Positions 8,907 to 18,980 of a stretch of 64,000 bases of DNA are shown here, one piece after another. The notes under the pieces are model-generated. The model was given only the letters and a program-made list of their open reading frames with translations. It ran no database searches and had not been told where the DNA came from. Position numbers and translations under genes: made by a program. Each line of letters starts with the position of its first letter. Position 1 is the first letter of the stretch. Origin of the DNA: Paracoccus sp. S3-43 (GTDB lineage: Bacteria; Pseudomonadota; Alphaproteobacteria; Rhodobacterales; Rhodobacteraceae); the NCBI RefSeq assembly GCF_029027965.1, contig NZ_CP119082.1, forward strand, positions 2,274,001 through 2,338,000, read 5' to 3'.

Positions 8907-8989
8907 GCGCGGCTGGCGGAATTGGTAGACGCAGTTGGTTTAGGTCCAACCGCTTCGGCGTGGGGGTTCGAGTCCCTCGCCGCGCACCA
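8907..8989 (+). tRNA. tRNA-Leu (anticodon UAG)
   Basis: An 83-base class II tRNA with CCA encoded. The acceptor GCGCGGC pairs with GCCGCGC. The D-arm is TGGCGGAATTGGTAGACGCA and the anticodon stem GTTGG/CCAAC holds loop TTTAGGT with anticodon TAG at 8941-8943. A short variable arm and the T-loop GGTTCGAGTCC follow. The HicAB module begins about 110 bases behind its 3' end. Confidence 0.95.
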
Positions 8990-9049
8990 GAGCCCTGATG
9001 ATCGGGCGAAAGCATCGCACGGAAATACACACCATTTTGCGCAGAGTCA

Positions 9050-9080
9050 TTGACCGACTCGCGGCTTGATGTGTATATAC
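9050..9080 (+). promoter_or_regulatory. hicAB promoter with palindromic -10 box
   Basis: TTGACC (9050-9055), an 18-base spacer and TATATA (9074-9079). The -10 lies inside the palindrome GTATATAC (9073-9080), where a HicB ribbon-helix-helix dimer could bind and repress; that role is inferred. Confidence 0.6.
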
Positions 9081-9100
9081 TTGCTCACCCGAGGATCCGG

Positions 9101-9289
9101 ATGAACCTGGAAACCGACAGCCGGAAGATCATCCAGATGCTGAAGGCCGAGGGATTCGAGGAGGTCTCGAAGCGCGGATCGCACCTCAAGCTCAGGAAAG
9201 GCGACAGAACGGTGATCGTGCCGCATCCGAAAAAGAACCTGCCCGTCGGAACGGTGCGCAGCATCTATTGGCAGGCCGGTCTCCTCTGA
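9101..9289 (+). CDS. hicA: HicA-type toxin (mRNA interferase)
   Basis: A 62-residue dsRBD-like toxin that cuts mRNA. The motif KRGSHLKLRKGDR holds the catalytic His, followed by TVIVPHPKKNLPVGTVRSI, the typical HicA ending. The ATG at 9101 is chosen because GAGG lies six bases upstream and the protein then has normal HicA size. An upstream in-frame TTG would place the start inside the predicted promoter. Gene order toxin-then-antitoxin is usual for HicAB. Confidence 0.92.
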   Translation: MNLETDSRKIIQMLKAEGFEEVSKRGSHLKLRKGDRTVIVPHPKKNLPVGTVRSIYWQAGLL

Positions 9290-9311
9290 CACCCAGGACA
9301 GGTAAGCCGCC

Positions 9312-9707
9312 ATGAAACTTTACACCGCCATCGTTCACAAGGACGCCGGGTCGGCCTATGGGCTGACCTTCCCGGATCTTCCCGGCTGCCATGCGGCAGC
9401 CGACGAATGGGACGACATTCCCGCCGCTGCCGCCCAGGCCCTCGATCTCTGGTTCGACGATCAGGCCGATGTCGAACCGTCCTCGATCGAGGCTATCCGC
9501 AAGCGAGAGGATGTCGCCATCAGCCTGAAAGAGGGGGGATCGCTCATCACCATCCCCTATATCAGCGCGGACGGCGCGCCCGAGCGGATCAACGTCTCGA
9601 TCGAGCGCGGCCTTCTGCGGTCCATCGACCGCACGGCAAAAGCGCGTGGAATGACCCGCTCCGCATTCCTCGCGGCGGCCGCGCGGCACGAGGTCACCGG
9701 GGCCTGA
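9312..9707 (+). CDS. hicB: HicB-type antitoxin
   Basis: A 131-residue antitoxin. The N-terminal partly degraded RNase H-like domain contains AYGLTFPDLPGCHAAADEWD, and the C-terminal half (RINVSIERGLLRSIDRTAKA, then GMTRSAFLAAAARHE) is a ribbon-helix-helix DNA-binding domain, so it can both block HicA and repress the promoter. It starts 22 bases behind hicA. Because the pair sits next to a tRNA gene it may have arrived by transfer, but base composition is like the neighbours. Confidence 0.92.
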   Translation: MKLYTAIVHKDAGSAYGLTFPDLPGCHAAADEWDDIPAAAAQALDLWFDDQADVEPSSIEAIRKREDVAISLKEGGSLITIPYISADGAPERINVSIERGLLRSIDRTAKARGMTRSAFLAAAARHEVTGA

Positions 9708-9808
9708 AAACACGATCCGACGGATGCACGGCCTTCGAAAGCAGCAGATCTCGCAGCATTTATCATACATGAAAGTGTTCCTGGCCGGTTCCCCTTCGCC
9801 TTGACTTT

Positions 9809-9822
9809 TGACCAGCCGGTCA
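9809..9822. promoter_or_regulatory. Inverted repeat in the fdhA upstream region
   Basis: TGACC-AGCC-GGTCA, flanked by TTT and AAA-like bases, lies about 50 bases before the fdhA start and just behind a TTGACT hexamer (9801-9806). A clear -10 was not found. It is a candidate operator for a formate- or oxygen-responsive regulator that is not encoded here. Confidence 0.4.
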
Positions 9823-9870
9823 GCAAACTTGAACCATACCTATCTATCGACAGGCAGCAGGAGGGGTCTT

Positions 9871-12800
9871 ATGAACATCGACCTTTCGCGCCGCGGCTTC
9901 TTCAAGCTGGCGGGAGCGGGGGTTGCGGCGACATCGCTGGGGGCCATGGGCTTCGGCGGGGCCGAGGCGGCGGAACAGGCGCATGTGCGCGCCTTCAAGC
10001 TGGCCACGACCACGGAAACGCGCAACACCTGTCCTTACTGCTCGGTCGCCTGCGGGATCATCATGTATTCCAAGGGCGACGTGAAGGCGGGCGAGACCGC
10101 CCAGCTTCTGCATATCGAAGGCGACGCCGACCATCCGACGAATCGCGGCACGCTGTGCCCCAAGGGCGCGGCGCTGAAGGATTTCGTCCATGCGCCCACG
10201 CGCCTGACCAAGCCGCGCTATCGTCCCGCCGGTGCCGGCGACTTCCAGGACATCACCTGGGAAGACGCGCTGGACAAGATCGCCCGCGCCCTGAAGGACG
10301 ACCGCGACGCCAACCTGATCCAGGTGAACGAGGCGGGCGTGCCCGTCAACCGCTGGACCACGACCGGCTTTCTCGCGGCATCGGCCACGACAAACGAGAC
10401 CGCATGGCTGACCTACAAGACGGTCCGGTCCATGGGGATCGTCGGATTCGATAACCAGGCGCGCGTCTGACACGGCCCCACGGTGTCCAGTTTGGGCCCG
10501 ACATTTGGCCGTGGAGCGATGACCAACTCCTGGACCGACATCAAGAATACCGACCTTGTGGTCGTCATGGGCGGCAACGCCGCCGAAGCGCATCCCTGCG
10601 GCTTCAAATGGGTGACCGAGGCCAAGCATCATCGCGGCGCCAAGCTGATCGTGGTCGATCCGCGCTATAACCGCACGGCATCCGTGTCGGATTACTATGC
10701 CCCGATCCGTCCGGGCAGCGACATCGTGTTCCTGATGGGCGTGATCCGCTGGTGCATCGAGAACGACAAGGTGCAATGGGATTACGTCCGCAACTACACC
10801 AACGCCAGCTTCCTGGTGAAGGACGAGTTCGGCTGGTCCGACGGTCTGTTCACCGGCTATGACGAGGAAAAGCGCGACTACGACAAGTCCAGCTGGGACT
10901 ACAAGATGGGCGAGGACGGGTTCGTCCAGACCGACCCGACCTTGCAGGATCCGCGCTGCGTCTGGAACCTGCTGCGCGCGCATGTCGACGCCTATACGCC
11001 GGACTTCGTCGAACGCATCTGCGGCACGCCCAAGGACAAGTTCCTGCATATCTGCGGCATGATCGGCGAATGCTCGACGCCAACCAGGACCATGACCTCG
11101 ATGTATGCGCTTGGCTGGACCCAGCATTCCAAGGGCGCGCAGAACATCCGCGGCATGGCGATGCTGCAACTGATCCTGGGCAATATCGGCGTCCGGGGCG
11201 GGGGCATGAACGCCTTGCGCGGCCATTCCAACATCCAGGGCCTGACCGATATCGGGCTGATGTCGAACCTGATCCCCGGATACCTGAACATCCCGACCGA
11301 AGCGGAAGCGGACTGGGCGACCTACATGTCCACGCGCGACTTCCAGCCGATCGTGCCGGGGCAGACCAGTTACTGGCAGAACTATTCCAAGTTCATGGTC
11401 AGCTTCATGAAGGCCATGTGGGGGGATGCCGCCACGGCCGAAAACGACTGGGCCTATCACTATCTGCCGAAACTGGACGTGCCCGCCTATGACGCCATGC
11501 GCATGTTCGAGCTGATGAACCACGGCAAGGTGAACCTGTATTTCTGCCAGGGCTTCAACCCGATCCTGTCCTTCCCCAACCGGGGCAAGATGACCGAGGC
11601 GTTCTCCAAGCTGAAGATGCTGGTGGTCATGGATCCGCTGGCGACGGAAACCTCGCATTTCTGGCAGAACCACGGCATCCACAACGACGTGGACCCGACG
11701 GCGATCCAGACCGAGGTTCTGGAACTGCCCACCACCTGCTTTGCCGAGGATGAGGGCGCGTTGGTGAACTCGGGCCGGTGGCTGCAATGGCACTGGCCGG
11801 GGGCGACCCCGCCGGGCGAGGCCAGGCACGACACCTGGATCATGGCGCAGATCTTCCAGCGGGTGCGCAAGCTGTATCAGGACGAGGGCGGGGTGTTCCC
11901 CGATCCGATCCTGAACCTGACCTGGGACTATCGCGATCCGGGCGACCCCAAGGCCGACGAACTGGCCAAGGAAATGAACGGTCGCGCGCTGGCCACCGTC
12001 TATGACGCGGCCGATCCCACCAAGGTCGTGGCCGAGGCCGGGCAGCAATTGTCAAGCTTCGGGCATTACCGCGACGACGGATCGACCATGGGCGGCTGCT
12101 GGATCTATGCCGGAAGCTGGACCGAGGCGGGCAACATGATGGCGCGGCGGGACAACAACGATCCCGACGACACCGGCGCCTTCCTGAACTGGGCCTTCGC
12201 CTGGCCCGCGAACCGGCGGATCCTCTATAACCGGGCGTCCTGCGACTTGCAGGGCAAACCCTGGGATCCGACCCGCAAGATCATCGAATGGACCGGCGAG
12301 AAATGGGAGGGCTATGACGTGCCCGACATCCCGGTCACGGCCAAGCCCGAGGAGGTCGGCCCGTTCATCATGAACCCCGAAGGCGTGTCGCGCCTGTTCA
12401 GCCGGGGCATGATGCGGGACGGCCCCTTCCCCACGCATATGGAGCCGTTCGAGGCGCCCATCGCCAACGTGTTCAATCCCAAAATGCGGGGCAACCCGGT
12501 GGCGCGGGTGTTCGAGTCCGATGCGAACCAGTTCGCCGACATCGGCGATCCCGCATTCCCCTTCGTCGCGACCTCGTATCGCTTGACCGAGCATTTCCAC
12601 TACTGGACCAAGCACAATCCGGTAAACGCCGCGTTGCAGCCCGAGTTCTTCGTGGAGATCAGCGAGGAGCTTGCCGCCGAACGCGGCATCGCGAAGGGCG
12701 GGCGCGTCCGGGTCTGGTCCAAGCGCGGGCAGGTCTGGGCCAAGGCGGTCGTGACCAAGCGGCTGCGGCCGTTGCAGGTGGACGGCAAGACCGTCCATGT

Positions 12801-12957
12801 CATCGGCATCCCGCTGCACTGGGGGTTCATGGGATCGGCGCGCAAGGGCTTCGGCCCGAACAGCCTGACCTCGCAAGTCGGCGACGCCAATGTGGAAACG
12901 CCTGAATTCAAGGCCTTCATGGTCAATATCGAACCGTCAGAGGAGCCGGTGGCATGA
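9871..12957 (+). CDS. fdhA: Formate dehydrogenase alpha subunit, selenocysteine-containing (FDH-N/O type)
   Basis: The catalytic Mo/W-bis-MGD subunit that oxidises formate to CO2 on the periplasmic side. It is 1028 residues if the in-frame TGA at 10468-10470 is read as Sec200; the context is ARV-U-HGPTV, as in E. coli FdnG, where Sec is residue 196. A Tat signal (SRRGFFK, Arg7-Arg8) begins the protein. The N-terminal 4Fe-4S site is Cys54, Cys57, Cys61 and Cys96. Later regions [15 protein letters not shown] and [13 protein letters not shown] are typical of the family. The start at 9871 follows GGAGGGG. The stop overlaps fdhB by ATGA. The UGA is not a frameshift: the frame and family similarity continue without break, and selA, selB and tRNA-Sec follow. 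Confidence 0.96.
10471..10513 (+). promoter_or_regulatory. SECIS-like hairpin for UGA recoding
   Basis: Directly behind the UGA, CACGGCC (10471-10477) pairs perfectly with GGCCGTG (10507-10513). Inside it GTGTC can pair with GACAT, and the apical CC-AGUU-UGG stem-loop lies at the same place as the GU-containing apical loop of the E. coli fdnG element. Bacterial SelB binds such a loop within the coding sequence. Confidence 0.7.
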
Positions 12958-13937
12958 CCGAAACCGCGCCCCAACCCACCACGGCGGCGGCGAACCCGCC
13001 CGTCCAGCCGATCGCGTCGAACCTGCTGCCGTCCGACGTTGTCCGCATCTCGGCCACCAAGGACGTGCCGCAGCCCGACCGGCAGCTGACCAAGGTCGCC
13101 AAGCTGATCGACGTGTCCAAGTGCATCGGCTGCAAGGCCTGCCAGTCGGCCTGCATCGAGTGGAACGACACCAAGCCCGAAGTCGAGACCAACGTGGGGG
13201 TCTATGAAAACCCTCACGACCTGACGCCGAACATGTTCACCCTGATGCGGTTCAGCGAATGGGTGAACCCGGAAACCGACAACCTGGAATGGCTGATCCG
13301 CAAGGACGGCTGCATGCATTGCGAGGATCCGGGCTGCCTCAAGGCCTGCCCGGCGCCCGGCGCCATCGTGCAGTATTCCAACGGCATCGTCGACTTCATC
13401 CATGAAAACTGCATCGGCTGCGGCTATTGCGTGACCGGCTGCCCCTTCGACATCCCGCGCATCAGCAAGGTCGATCACAAGAGCTATAAATGCACCCTGT
13501 GTTCGGACCGGGTTGCCGTGGGCCAGGGTCCGGCCTGCGCCAAGGCCTGCCCCACCCAGGCCATCGTCTTCGGCACCAAGGAGGACATGATCGCCCATGC
13601 CAACGACCGGATCGAGGATCTGAAGTCCCGGGGTTACGACAATGCCGGGATCTATGATCCGCAGGGGGTGGGCGGCACGCATGTGATCTATGTGCTGCAC
13701 CATGCCGACAAGCCGCAGATCTATGACGGGCTGCCGGAAAACCCGCGCATCTCGCCGGTGGTCGAGGGCTGGAAGGGCGTCACCAAGACCGCCGGTCTGG
13801 CGGTGATGGGCGTGGCCGCCGTGGGGGCCGCGATCCACGGGCTGTTCGCCCGCGCCAACCGCGTGGACGAACACGAGGAACAGGCGGCCGAGCGGCTGGT
13901 CCAGGCCGACGCGCCGCAGGACAGGGGGGGCGTGTGA
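12954..13937 (+). CDS. fdhB: Formate dehydrogenase iron-sulfur (beta) subunit
   Basis: Carries electrons from the molybdenum site to the cytochrome b subunit. It is 327 residues with four ferredoxin-type cysteine groups: [35 protein letters not shown] and CTLCSDR with CAKAC. A C-terminal hydrophobic anchor ([20 protein letters not shown]) matches the single transmembrane helix of FdnH. The N-terminal Ala/Pro-rich stretch has no signal, consistent with co-export with the Tat-carrying alpha subunit. It is coupled to fdhA by ATGA. Confidence 0.95.
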   Translation: MTETAPQPTTAAANPPVQPIASNLLPSDVVRISATKDVPQPDRQLTKVAKLIDVSKCIGCKACQSACIEWNDTKPEVETNVGVYENPHDLTPNMFTLMRFSEWVNPETDNLEWLIRKDGCMHCEDPGCLKACPAPGAIVQYSNGIVDFIHENCIGCGYCVTGCPFDIPRISKVDHKSYKCTLCSDRVAVGQGPACAKACPTQAIVFGTKEDMIAHANDRIEDLKSRGYDNAGIYDPQGVGGTHVIYVLHHADKPQIYDGLPENPRISPVVEGWKGVTKTAGLAVMGVAAVGAAIHGLFARANRVDEHEEQAAERLVQADAPQDRGGV

Positions 13938-14623
13938 TGCGGCGTCCCCTTTATTCCGAACCGGGCGACCGGATCGAAAGCGTCAAGCCGGTGACGGTGA
14001 GCCGTTACCGGGGCTTCATCCGGGCGAACCACTGGCTGACGGCGCTGTCTCTGATCCTGCTGCTGCTGTCGGGTCTGGCGCTGTTCCATCCGTCGCTGTA
14101 TTTCCTGACCGGCCTGTTCGGCGGCGGGCAGACGACGCGCTGGATCCATCCGCTCATCGGGGTGGTGCTGTTCTTCAGCTTCCTGGTGATGTTCGTGCAA
14201 TTGTGGCGCCTGAACCTGCCGCGCCCCGAGGATACCACCTGGGTCGTCCAGATCGGCGACGTGATGGCGGGCCACGAGGAAAAGCTGCCCGAGCTTGGCA
14301 AATACAATGCCGGGCAGAAGTTCATCTTCTGGGCCATGTCGATCCTGATCGTGGTGCTGATCGTGACCGGCGTGATGATCTGGGAACAGTTCTTCGGCGG
14401 TCTGGTGACGATCCCGACCCGGCGCATCGCGGTGCTGGCGCATTCGCTGGCGGCGGTGGCGATCATCCTGGTCTTCATCCTGCATGTCTATGCGGCGATC
14501 TGGACGCGCGGCACGCTGCGGGCGATGACGCGGGGCACCGTGACCGGCGGCTGGGCCTATCGCCACCACCGCAAATGGCTGCGCGAACTGGCTGGACGCC
14601 GCCAAAACGGCCCGGCAGAATAA
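13937..14623 (+). CDS. fdhC: Formate dehydrogenase gamma subunit, cytochrome b556
   Basis: The membrane di-haem subunit passing electrons to quinone. It is 228 residues with four hydrophobic helices and candidate haem His residues in FIRANHWLTALS, WIHPLIGVVLF and VLAHSLAAVAIILVFILHVY. I prefer the ATG at 13937 in a TGATG overlap with fdhB, with the AGGGGGGG ribosome site seven bases away; a GTG three bases upstream is also in frame but too near that site. Confidence 0.93.
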   Translation: MRRPLYSEPGDRIESVKPVTVSRYRGFIRANHWLTALSLILLLLSGLALFHPSLYFLTGLFGGGQTTRWIHPLIGVVLFFSFLVMFVQLWRLNLPRPEDTTWVVQIGDVMAGHEEKLPELGKYNAGQKFIFWAMSILIVVLIVTGVMIWEQFFGGLVTIPTRRIAVLAHSLAAVAIILVFILHVYAAIWTRGTLRAMTRGTVTGGWAYRHHRKWLRELAGRRQNGPAE

Positions 14624-14659
14624 CGCAAAGGCAAGTGGCCGGTCCGGCCCGGAGACGGT

Positions 14660-15583
14660 ATGACAACCACCATGCAACCCGACCCTTCGGTCATCGGCGG
14701 CGTCCCCGTGGCGCCGCTGGCCTTTTTGCCCGATCCCGTAGCGGTCTTCGACAAGCGGGCCGGGCGGTTCGCCTTTCTGGCCGATCACGGCGGCAACCTG
14801 GCGCCCTATCTGCGCTTCCTGGCCGACCTGACCGCCTTGCAGGCGCGGCTGGCGCGGCTGGCGCGCGATCTGCCCGCCCCCGCGCCGATCCAAGCCGACC
14901 GCATCCGCATCGCCCGCGAAAGCCGGATGCCCCCCATCGACCGCGCCGCCCTGGCCGGGGACGAGGGGTTGCACGCCACGCTGGACCGCTTCCTGGCCGA
15001 GGCCGCGACGCTGGACATGCCCCAGCCCGCGCGTCTGGCCTTGTCCGCCGTGACGGCGGCGGGAATCGCCGACCGGCACTGGCTGCTGGACAATATCCTG
15101 TCCGACCGCATCCCCGATGACAGCGCCGCGCCGCATCTGTTCGTCGGCGCGGCGGTGCAGATCCATCTGGCGCGGCTGGCCGCCACGCTGGACGCCAGGC
15201 AGCTGGTCAAGATCAGGACCGGCACCTGCCCCGCCTGCGGCGGCAGGCCCGCGACATCGTCCGTGATGGGCGCGGCGGGGATCGAAAGCACCCGATACGC
15301 CACCTGCGGCGGCTGCGCGACGCAATGGAACGAGGTGCGCGTGACCTGCCTCTGCTGCGGGTCCACCAAGGGCATCAGCTATCGCAGCGTCGAGACGGAC
15401 GAGGCGACGGTCAAGGCGGAATTATGTTCCGAATGCGGCGGTTGGGTGAAGATCCTCTATCAGAACAAGAACCCCAGCCTGGATCCCATCGCCGACGACG
15501 TGTCCAGCCTGGGGCTGGACATGCTGATGAAGGACACCGATTTCCGGCGCGGCGGCTTCAACCCCTTCATCGCGGGCTATTGA
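14660..15583 (+). CDS. fdhE: Formate dehydrogenase accessory protein FdhE
   Basis: A cytoplasmic rubredoxin-like maturation factor needed for active respiratory formate dehydrogenase. The C-terminal half carries the expected cysteine pairs: GTCPACGG, ATCGGCATQW, TCLCCGSTKG and ELCSECGGWVK. The segment KNPSLDPIADDVSSLGLD near the end is typical of the family. It is 307 residues, starts 36 bases behind fdhC and ends in a TGATG overlap with selA. Confidence 0.94.
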   Translation: MTTTMQPDPSVIGGVPVAPLAFLPDPVAVFDKRAGRFAFLADHGGNLAPYLRFLADLTALQARLARLARDLPAPAPIQADRIRIARESRMPPIDRAALAGDEGLHATLDRFLAEAATLDMPQPARLALSAVTAAGIADRHWLLDNILSDRIPDDSAAPHLFVGAAVQIHLARLAATLDARQLVKIRTGTCPACGGRPATSSVMGAAGIESTRYATCGGCATQWNEVRVTCLCCGSTKGISYRSVETDEATVKAELCSECGGWVKILYQNKNPSLDPIADDVSSLGLDMLMKDTDFRRGGFNPFIAGY

Positions 15584-16950
15584 TGACGGGGTTCCGCGCC
15601 CTGCCCTCGGTGGATCAGGTTCTGCTGTCCGAGATGGGCCGGGCGCTGATCGAGGCCCATGGCCGCGCGGCGGTCACCGCCGCCCTGCGCGCCCGGCTGG
15701 AGACCGCCCGCGCGGCGATCCGCGACGGCGCCGATGGCGCCACCGAGGCCGCGCGCCTGCCGCATCTGATGGCCGCCGATCTGGCGGCAGGCGCGCAGTC
15801 GAAGCTGCGCCCGATGCTGAACCTGACCGGCACCGTGCTGCACACCAATCTGGGCCGCGCCATCCTGGCGGATGAGGCCATCCGCGCGGCATCGGCGGCG
15901 ATGGCCGCGCCGCTGGCCCTGGAGTTCGACCTGGACGGCGGCGGGCGCGGGCAGCGCGACGACCACCTGCGCGGGCTTCTGTGCGAGCTGACCGGGGCCG
16001 AGGACGCGACCATCGTCAACAACAACGCCGCCGCCGTGCTGATCGCGCTGAACACCTTCGGCCAGGGGCGGCAGGCCATCGTCTCGCGCGGGGAGCTGAT
16101 CGAGATCGGCGGCGCCTTCCGGATGCCCGACATCATGGCCCGCGCGGGCGCCCACCTGGTCGAGGTCGGCACGACCAACCGCACCCATCCCCGCGACTAT
16201 GAAACCGCGATCACGCCGGACACGGGGCTGATCCTCAAGGTCCATACCTCCAACTATCGGATCGAGGGTTTCACCGCCGAAGTCCCCGCGTCCCAACTGG
16301 CGCAGATCGCGCGCAAAGCGGGCGTGGTGCTGCTGAACGATCTGGGGTCCGGGTCGCTGGTCGATCTGGCGCAGTTCGGGCTGCGCGGCGAACCCACCGT
16401 GGCCGAGGCGGTGGCCGAGGGGGCGGACCTGATCACCTTTTCCGGCGACAAGCTGCTGGGCGGACCGCAGGCGGGCTTCATCGTCGGACGCCGCGAGCTG
16501 ATCGCGCAGATCAACAGGAACCCGCTGAAACGCGCCGTGCGGCTGGACAAGATCCGCATCGCGGCATTGGAGGCGACGCTGCGCCTTTACCGCGACCCCG
16601 ACCGGCTGGCCGAACGCCTGCCGACGCTGCGCCATCTGGCGCGCCGGCAGGCGGATATCGCCGCCCAGGCCGCGCGCCTGGCCCCGCAGGTCGCGGCGCT
16701 GCTGCCGGGCTACAGCGTGACGGCCACCGATTGCGCCAGCCAGATCGGATCGGGCGCGCTGCCGGTGGACAGAATCCCCTCGGCGGGGCTGCGGATCACC
16801 GGTCAGGGCGGCGACGCGCCCGACCGGCTGTCGGCCCGGCTGCGCGCCCTGCCCTGCCCCATCCTCGGCCATATCCGGGACGGGGCGCTGATTCTGGACC
16901 TGCGCACCCTCGACCGCGACGCCGACCTGCTGCGGGCGCTGTCGGCATGA
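15583..16950 (+). CDS. selA: L-seryl-tRNA(Sec) selenium transferase
   Basis: A PLP enzyme turning Ser-tRNA(Sec) into Sec-tRNA(Sec) with selenophosphate. It is 455 residues; the start at 15583 ([19 protein letters not shown]) is set by a TGATG overlap with fdhE. Visible family features are [36 protein letters not shown] and the PLP Lys290 in [16 protein letters not shown]. The stop overlaps selB by ATGA. selD (selenophosphate synthetase) is not in the window. Confidence 0.97.
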   Translation: MTGFRALPSVDQVLLSEMGRALIEAHGRAAVTAALRARLETARAAIRDGADGATEAARLPHLMAADLAAGAQSKLRPMLNLTGTVLHTNLGRAILADEAIRAASAAMAAPLALEFDLDGGGRGQRDDHLRGLLCELTGAEDATIVNNNAAAVLIALNTFGQGRQAIVSRGELIEIGGAFRMPDIMARAGAHLVEVGTTNRTHPRDYETAITPDTGLILKVHTSNYRIEGFTAEVPASQLAQIARKAGVVLLNDLGSGSLVDLAQFGLRGEPTVAEAVAEGADLITFSGDKLLGGPQAGFIVGRRELIAQINRNPLKRAVRLDKIRIAALEATLRLYRDPDRLAERLPTLRHLARRQADIAAQAARLAPQVAALLPGYSVTATDCASQIGSGALPVDRIPSAGLRITGQGGDAPDRLSARLRALPCPILGHIRDGALILDLRTLDRDADLLRALSA

Positions 16951-18980
16951 TCGTCGGCACGGCGGGGCATATCGACCACGGCAAGACGGCGCTTGTGAAG
17001 GCGCTGACCGGCACCGATGCCGACCGCCTGGCCGAGGAAAAGGCCCGCGGCATCACCATCGACCTGGGCTTCGCCTATGCCGACCTGGGCGGCGGGGCGA
17101 TCACGGGCTTCGTGGACGTGCCGGGGCATGAACGCCTGATCCATACCATGCTGGCGGGCGCGGGCGGCATCGACCTGGCGCTGCTGGTGGTGGCCGCAGA
17201 CGACGGCGTGATGCCGCAGACGCGCGAGCATGTGGCGATCCTGGACCTGCTGGGCATCGCGCGCGGGATCGTCGCGCTGACCAAGGCCGATCTGGCCGAC
17301 AATGCCCGCCGCGCGGCCGTGACGGCGGAAATCCGCGCCGCGCTGGCGGGGACCGCCCTGGCCGATGCGCGGATTCTGCCGGTGTCCTCGCTGACCGGCG
17401 AAGGCATCGACGCCCTGCGCACCGCCCTTGTCGCCGCCGAGGCCGAGACCACCGCCCGCCATGCCGACGGCCCGATGCGGCTGGCGGTGGATCGCAGCTT
17501 CACCCTGTCCGGCACGGGCACGGTCGTCACCGGGACCATGCTGACCGGCCGCGTCGCGGTCGGCGATCAGGTGACCGTCAGCCCCTCGGGCCTGCCCGCC
17601 CGCGTGCGCGGCATTCACGCCCAGAACCGCCCGGCGGCCGAAGGGCTGGCGGGCCAGCGTTGCGCGCTGAACCTGGCGGGCGAGGCGATCAGCAAGGATG
17701 CCCTGCATCGCGGCGACGTGGTGCTGTCGCCCGGCCTGCACGCGCCGACCGACCGGATCGACGCCTGGCTGACGGTGCTGGCCGGCGAACCCAGGCCCAT
17801 CGGCACCTGGTTCCCCGCCCGCCTGCACAGCCACGCGGTCGAGGTGAGCGCGCGGATCGTGCCGCTGGCCGATCCCATCCCGCCCGGCGGCAGCGGCCCG
17901 GTGCAGATCGTGCTGGACCGTCCCATCGCGGCGGCGGTGCATGACCGCTTCATCCTGCGCAACGTGTCGGCCAGCCGCACCCTCGGCGGCGGGCGCTTCC
18001 TGGACCTGCGCGCCCCCGCCCGCAAGCGCCGCACGCCCGAACGCCTGGCGCTGATCGCCGCCGCCCGCGCCGAGGATCCCGCCGCCGCCCTGGCCGCGAT
18101 GCTGGCCGTGGCCCCGGTGGATCTGCCGGGTTTCGCCCGCGACCGCAGCCTGTCGCCCGCAGCATGGGCGGATGCCGTCCGCACGGCCCAGGCCGCGACC
18201 ATCGGCGATCTGGCGATCAGCCGCACCGTTCTGGAGGTGCTGCGGACCCAGCTGATCGAAACCCTGACGCAGTTCCATCAGGACAACCCCGACCTGTCCG
18301 GCCTGGGCCGCGAACGCCTGCGCCTGACCCTGCAACCGCGCCTGCCGAAAGAGGCGTCTCTTGCCTTCCTGCGCGCCGAGGCCGAGGCGGGCCGCGCCAC
18401 CCTGGACGGCGCCTTCGTCCGCCTGCCCGGCCACGAGGTCCGCCTGACGCCCGAGGACGAGGCGCTGTGGGACCGCATCGCCCCCGGCCTTGTGGGCGAG
18501 GCCCGCTTCCGCCCGCCGCGCGTGCGAGATTTCGCGACCGACTTCGGCATCGACGAACGCGAGGTGCGCCGCGTCCTGAAGCTGACCGCGAGGCTGGGCC
18601 GCACCGACCAGATCGCGCATGACCATTTCTTCGCCCGCCCCGTCACGGCGGAAATGGTGGCGATCCTCCTGGACGTGGCGTCGCAGGCCCCCGACGGCTG
18701 GTTCACCGCCCCCGCCTTTCGCGACCGCGTGCAGAACGGCCGCAAGGTCGCCATCGAGATCCTGGATTTCTTCGACCGCCACGGCCTGACCTTGCGCCGG
18801 GGCGATTTCCGTCGCATCAACCCGCATCGCGCCGACCTGTTCGGCACGGCGCAGACGGAACACGGAAGGGAATCGTCCCCGGTGGGGCGGCCGGACTTCA
18901 AATCCGGTTGGGGCAGCGAGACTGTCTCGGGTGGGTTCGACTCCCATTCCCTTCCGCCATCTTCCGAAGGCTCGCCATGA
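16947..18980 (+). CDS. selB: Selenocysteine-specific elongation factor; frame reads through tRNA-Sec
   Basis: A GTPase that carries Sec-tRNA to the ribosome at UGA and binds the SECIS hairpin. The GTPase part has [22 protein letters not shown] and TKADL; EF-Tu-like beta domains follow, then C-terminal winged helices ([17 protein letters not shown]). The frame is 677 codons. Residues 1-639 cover a complete SelB; codons 640-671 are exactly the 96 bases of the tRNA-Sec gene, in phase, and six more codons follow to a TGA at 18978-18980 that overlaps the next ATG. No stop codon lies between the normal end of SelB and the tRNA. The tail has no family similarity and is probably an accident or a coupling device. 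Confidence 0.93.
   Translation: MIVGTAGHIDHGKTALVKALTGTDADRLAEEKARGITIDLGFAYADLGGGAITGFVDVPGHERLIHTMLAGAGGIDLALLVVAADDGVMPQTREHVAILDLLGIARGIVALTKADLADNARRAAVTAEIRAALAGTALADARILPVSSLTGEGIDALRTALVAAEAETTARHADGPMRLAVDRSFTLSGTGTVVTGTMLTGRVAVGDQVTVSPSGLPARVRGIHAQNRPAAEGLAGQRCALNLAGEAISKDALHRGDVVLSPGLHAPTDRIDAWLTVLAGEPRPIGTWFPARLHSHAVEVSARIVPLADPIPPGGSGPVQIVLDRPIAAAVHDRFILRNVSASRTLGGGRFLDLRAPARKRRTPERLALIAAARAEDPAAALAAMLAVAPVDLPGFARDRSLSPAAWADAVRTAQAATIGDLAISRTVLEVLRTQLIETLTQFHQDNPDLSGLGRERLRLTLQPRLPKEASLAFLRAEAEAGRATLDGAFVRLPGHEVRLTPEDEALWDRIAPGLVGEARFRPPRVRDFATDFGIDEREVRRVLKLTARLGRTDQIAHDHFFARPVTAEMVAILLDVASQAPDGWFTAPAFRDRVQNGRKVAIEILDFFDRHGLTLRRGDFRRINPHRADLFGTAQTEHGRESSPVGRPDFKSGWGSETVSGGFDSHSLPPSSEGSP
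18864..18959 (+). tRNA. selC: tRNA-Sec (anticodon UCA)
   Basis: A 96-base tRNA with encoded CCA. The acceptor stem is 8 bp (GGAAGGGA/TCCCTTCC), the D-stem is long and G/C rich, the anticodon stem CCGGA/TCCGG holds loop CTTCAAA with TCA at 18898-18900, the long variable arm is closed by CGAGA/TCTCG, and the T-loop is GGTTCGACTCC. The whole gene lies inside the selB reading frame, beginning on a codon boundary. No own promoter is seen, so it is probably processed from the fdh-sel transcript. Confidence 0.96.

Noticed and set aside
10468..10470. In-frame TGA in fdhA as a frameshift or nonsense mutation
   Set aside because: The same frame continues with full family similarity, the codon is at the Sec position of FdnG, a SECIS-like hairpin follows and selA, selB and tRNA-Sec are downstream.
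9844..12048. 734-codon minus-strand open frame opposite fdhA
   Set aside because: Composition and position mark it as an antisense shadow of fdhA.
12600..13874. Long minus-strand open frame opposite fdhB
   Set aside because: It is opposite a strongly supported gene, is His/Gly/Arg/Ala rich and has no family similarity; it is a shadow of high-GC codon use.
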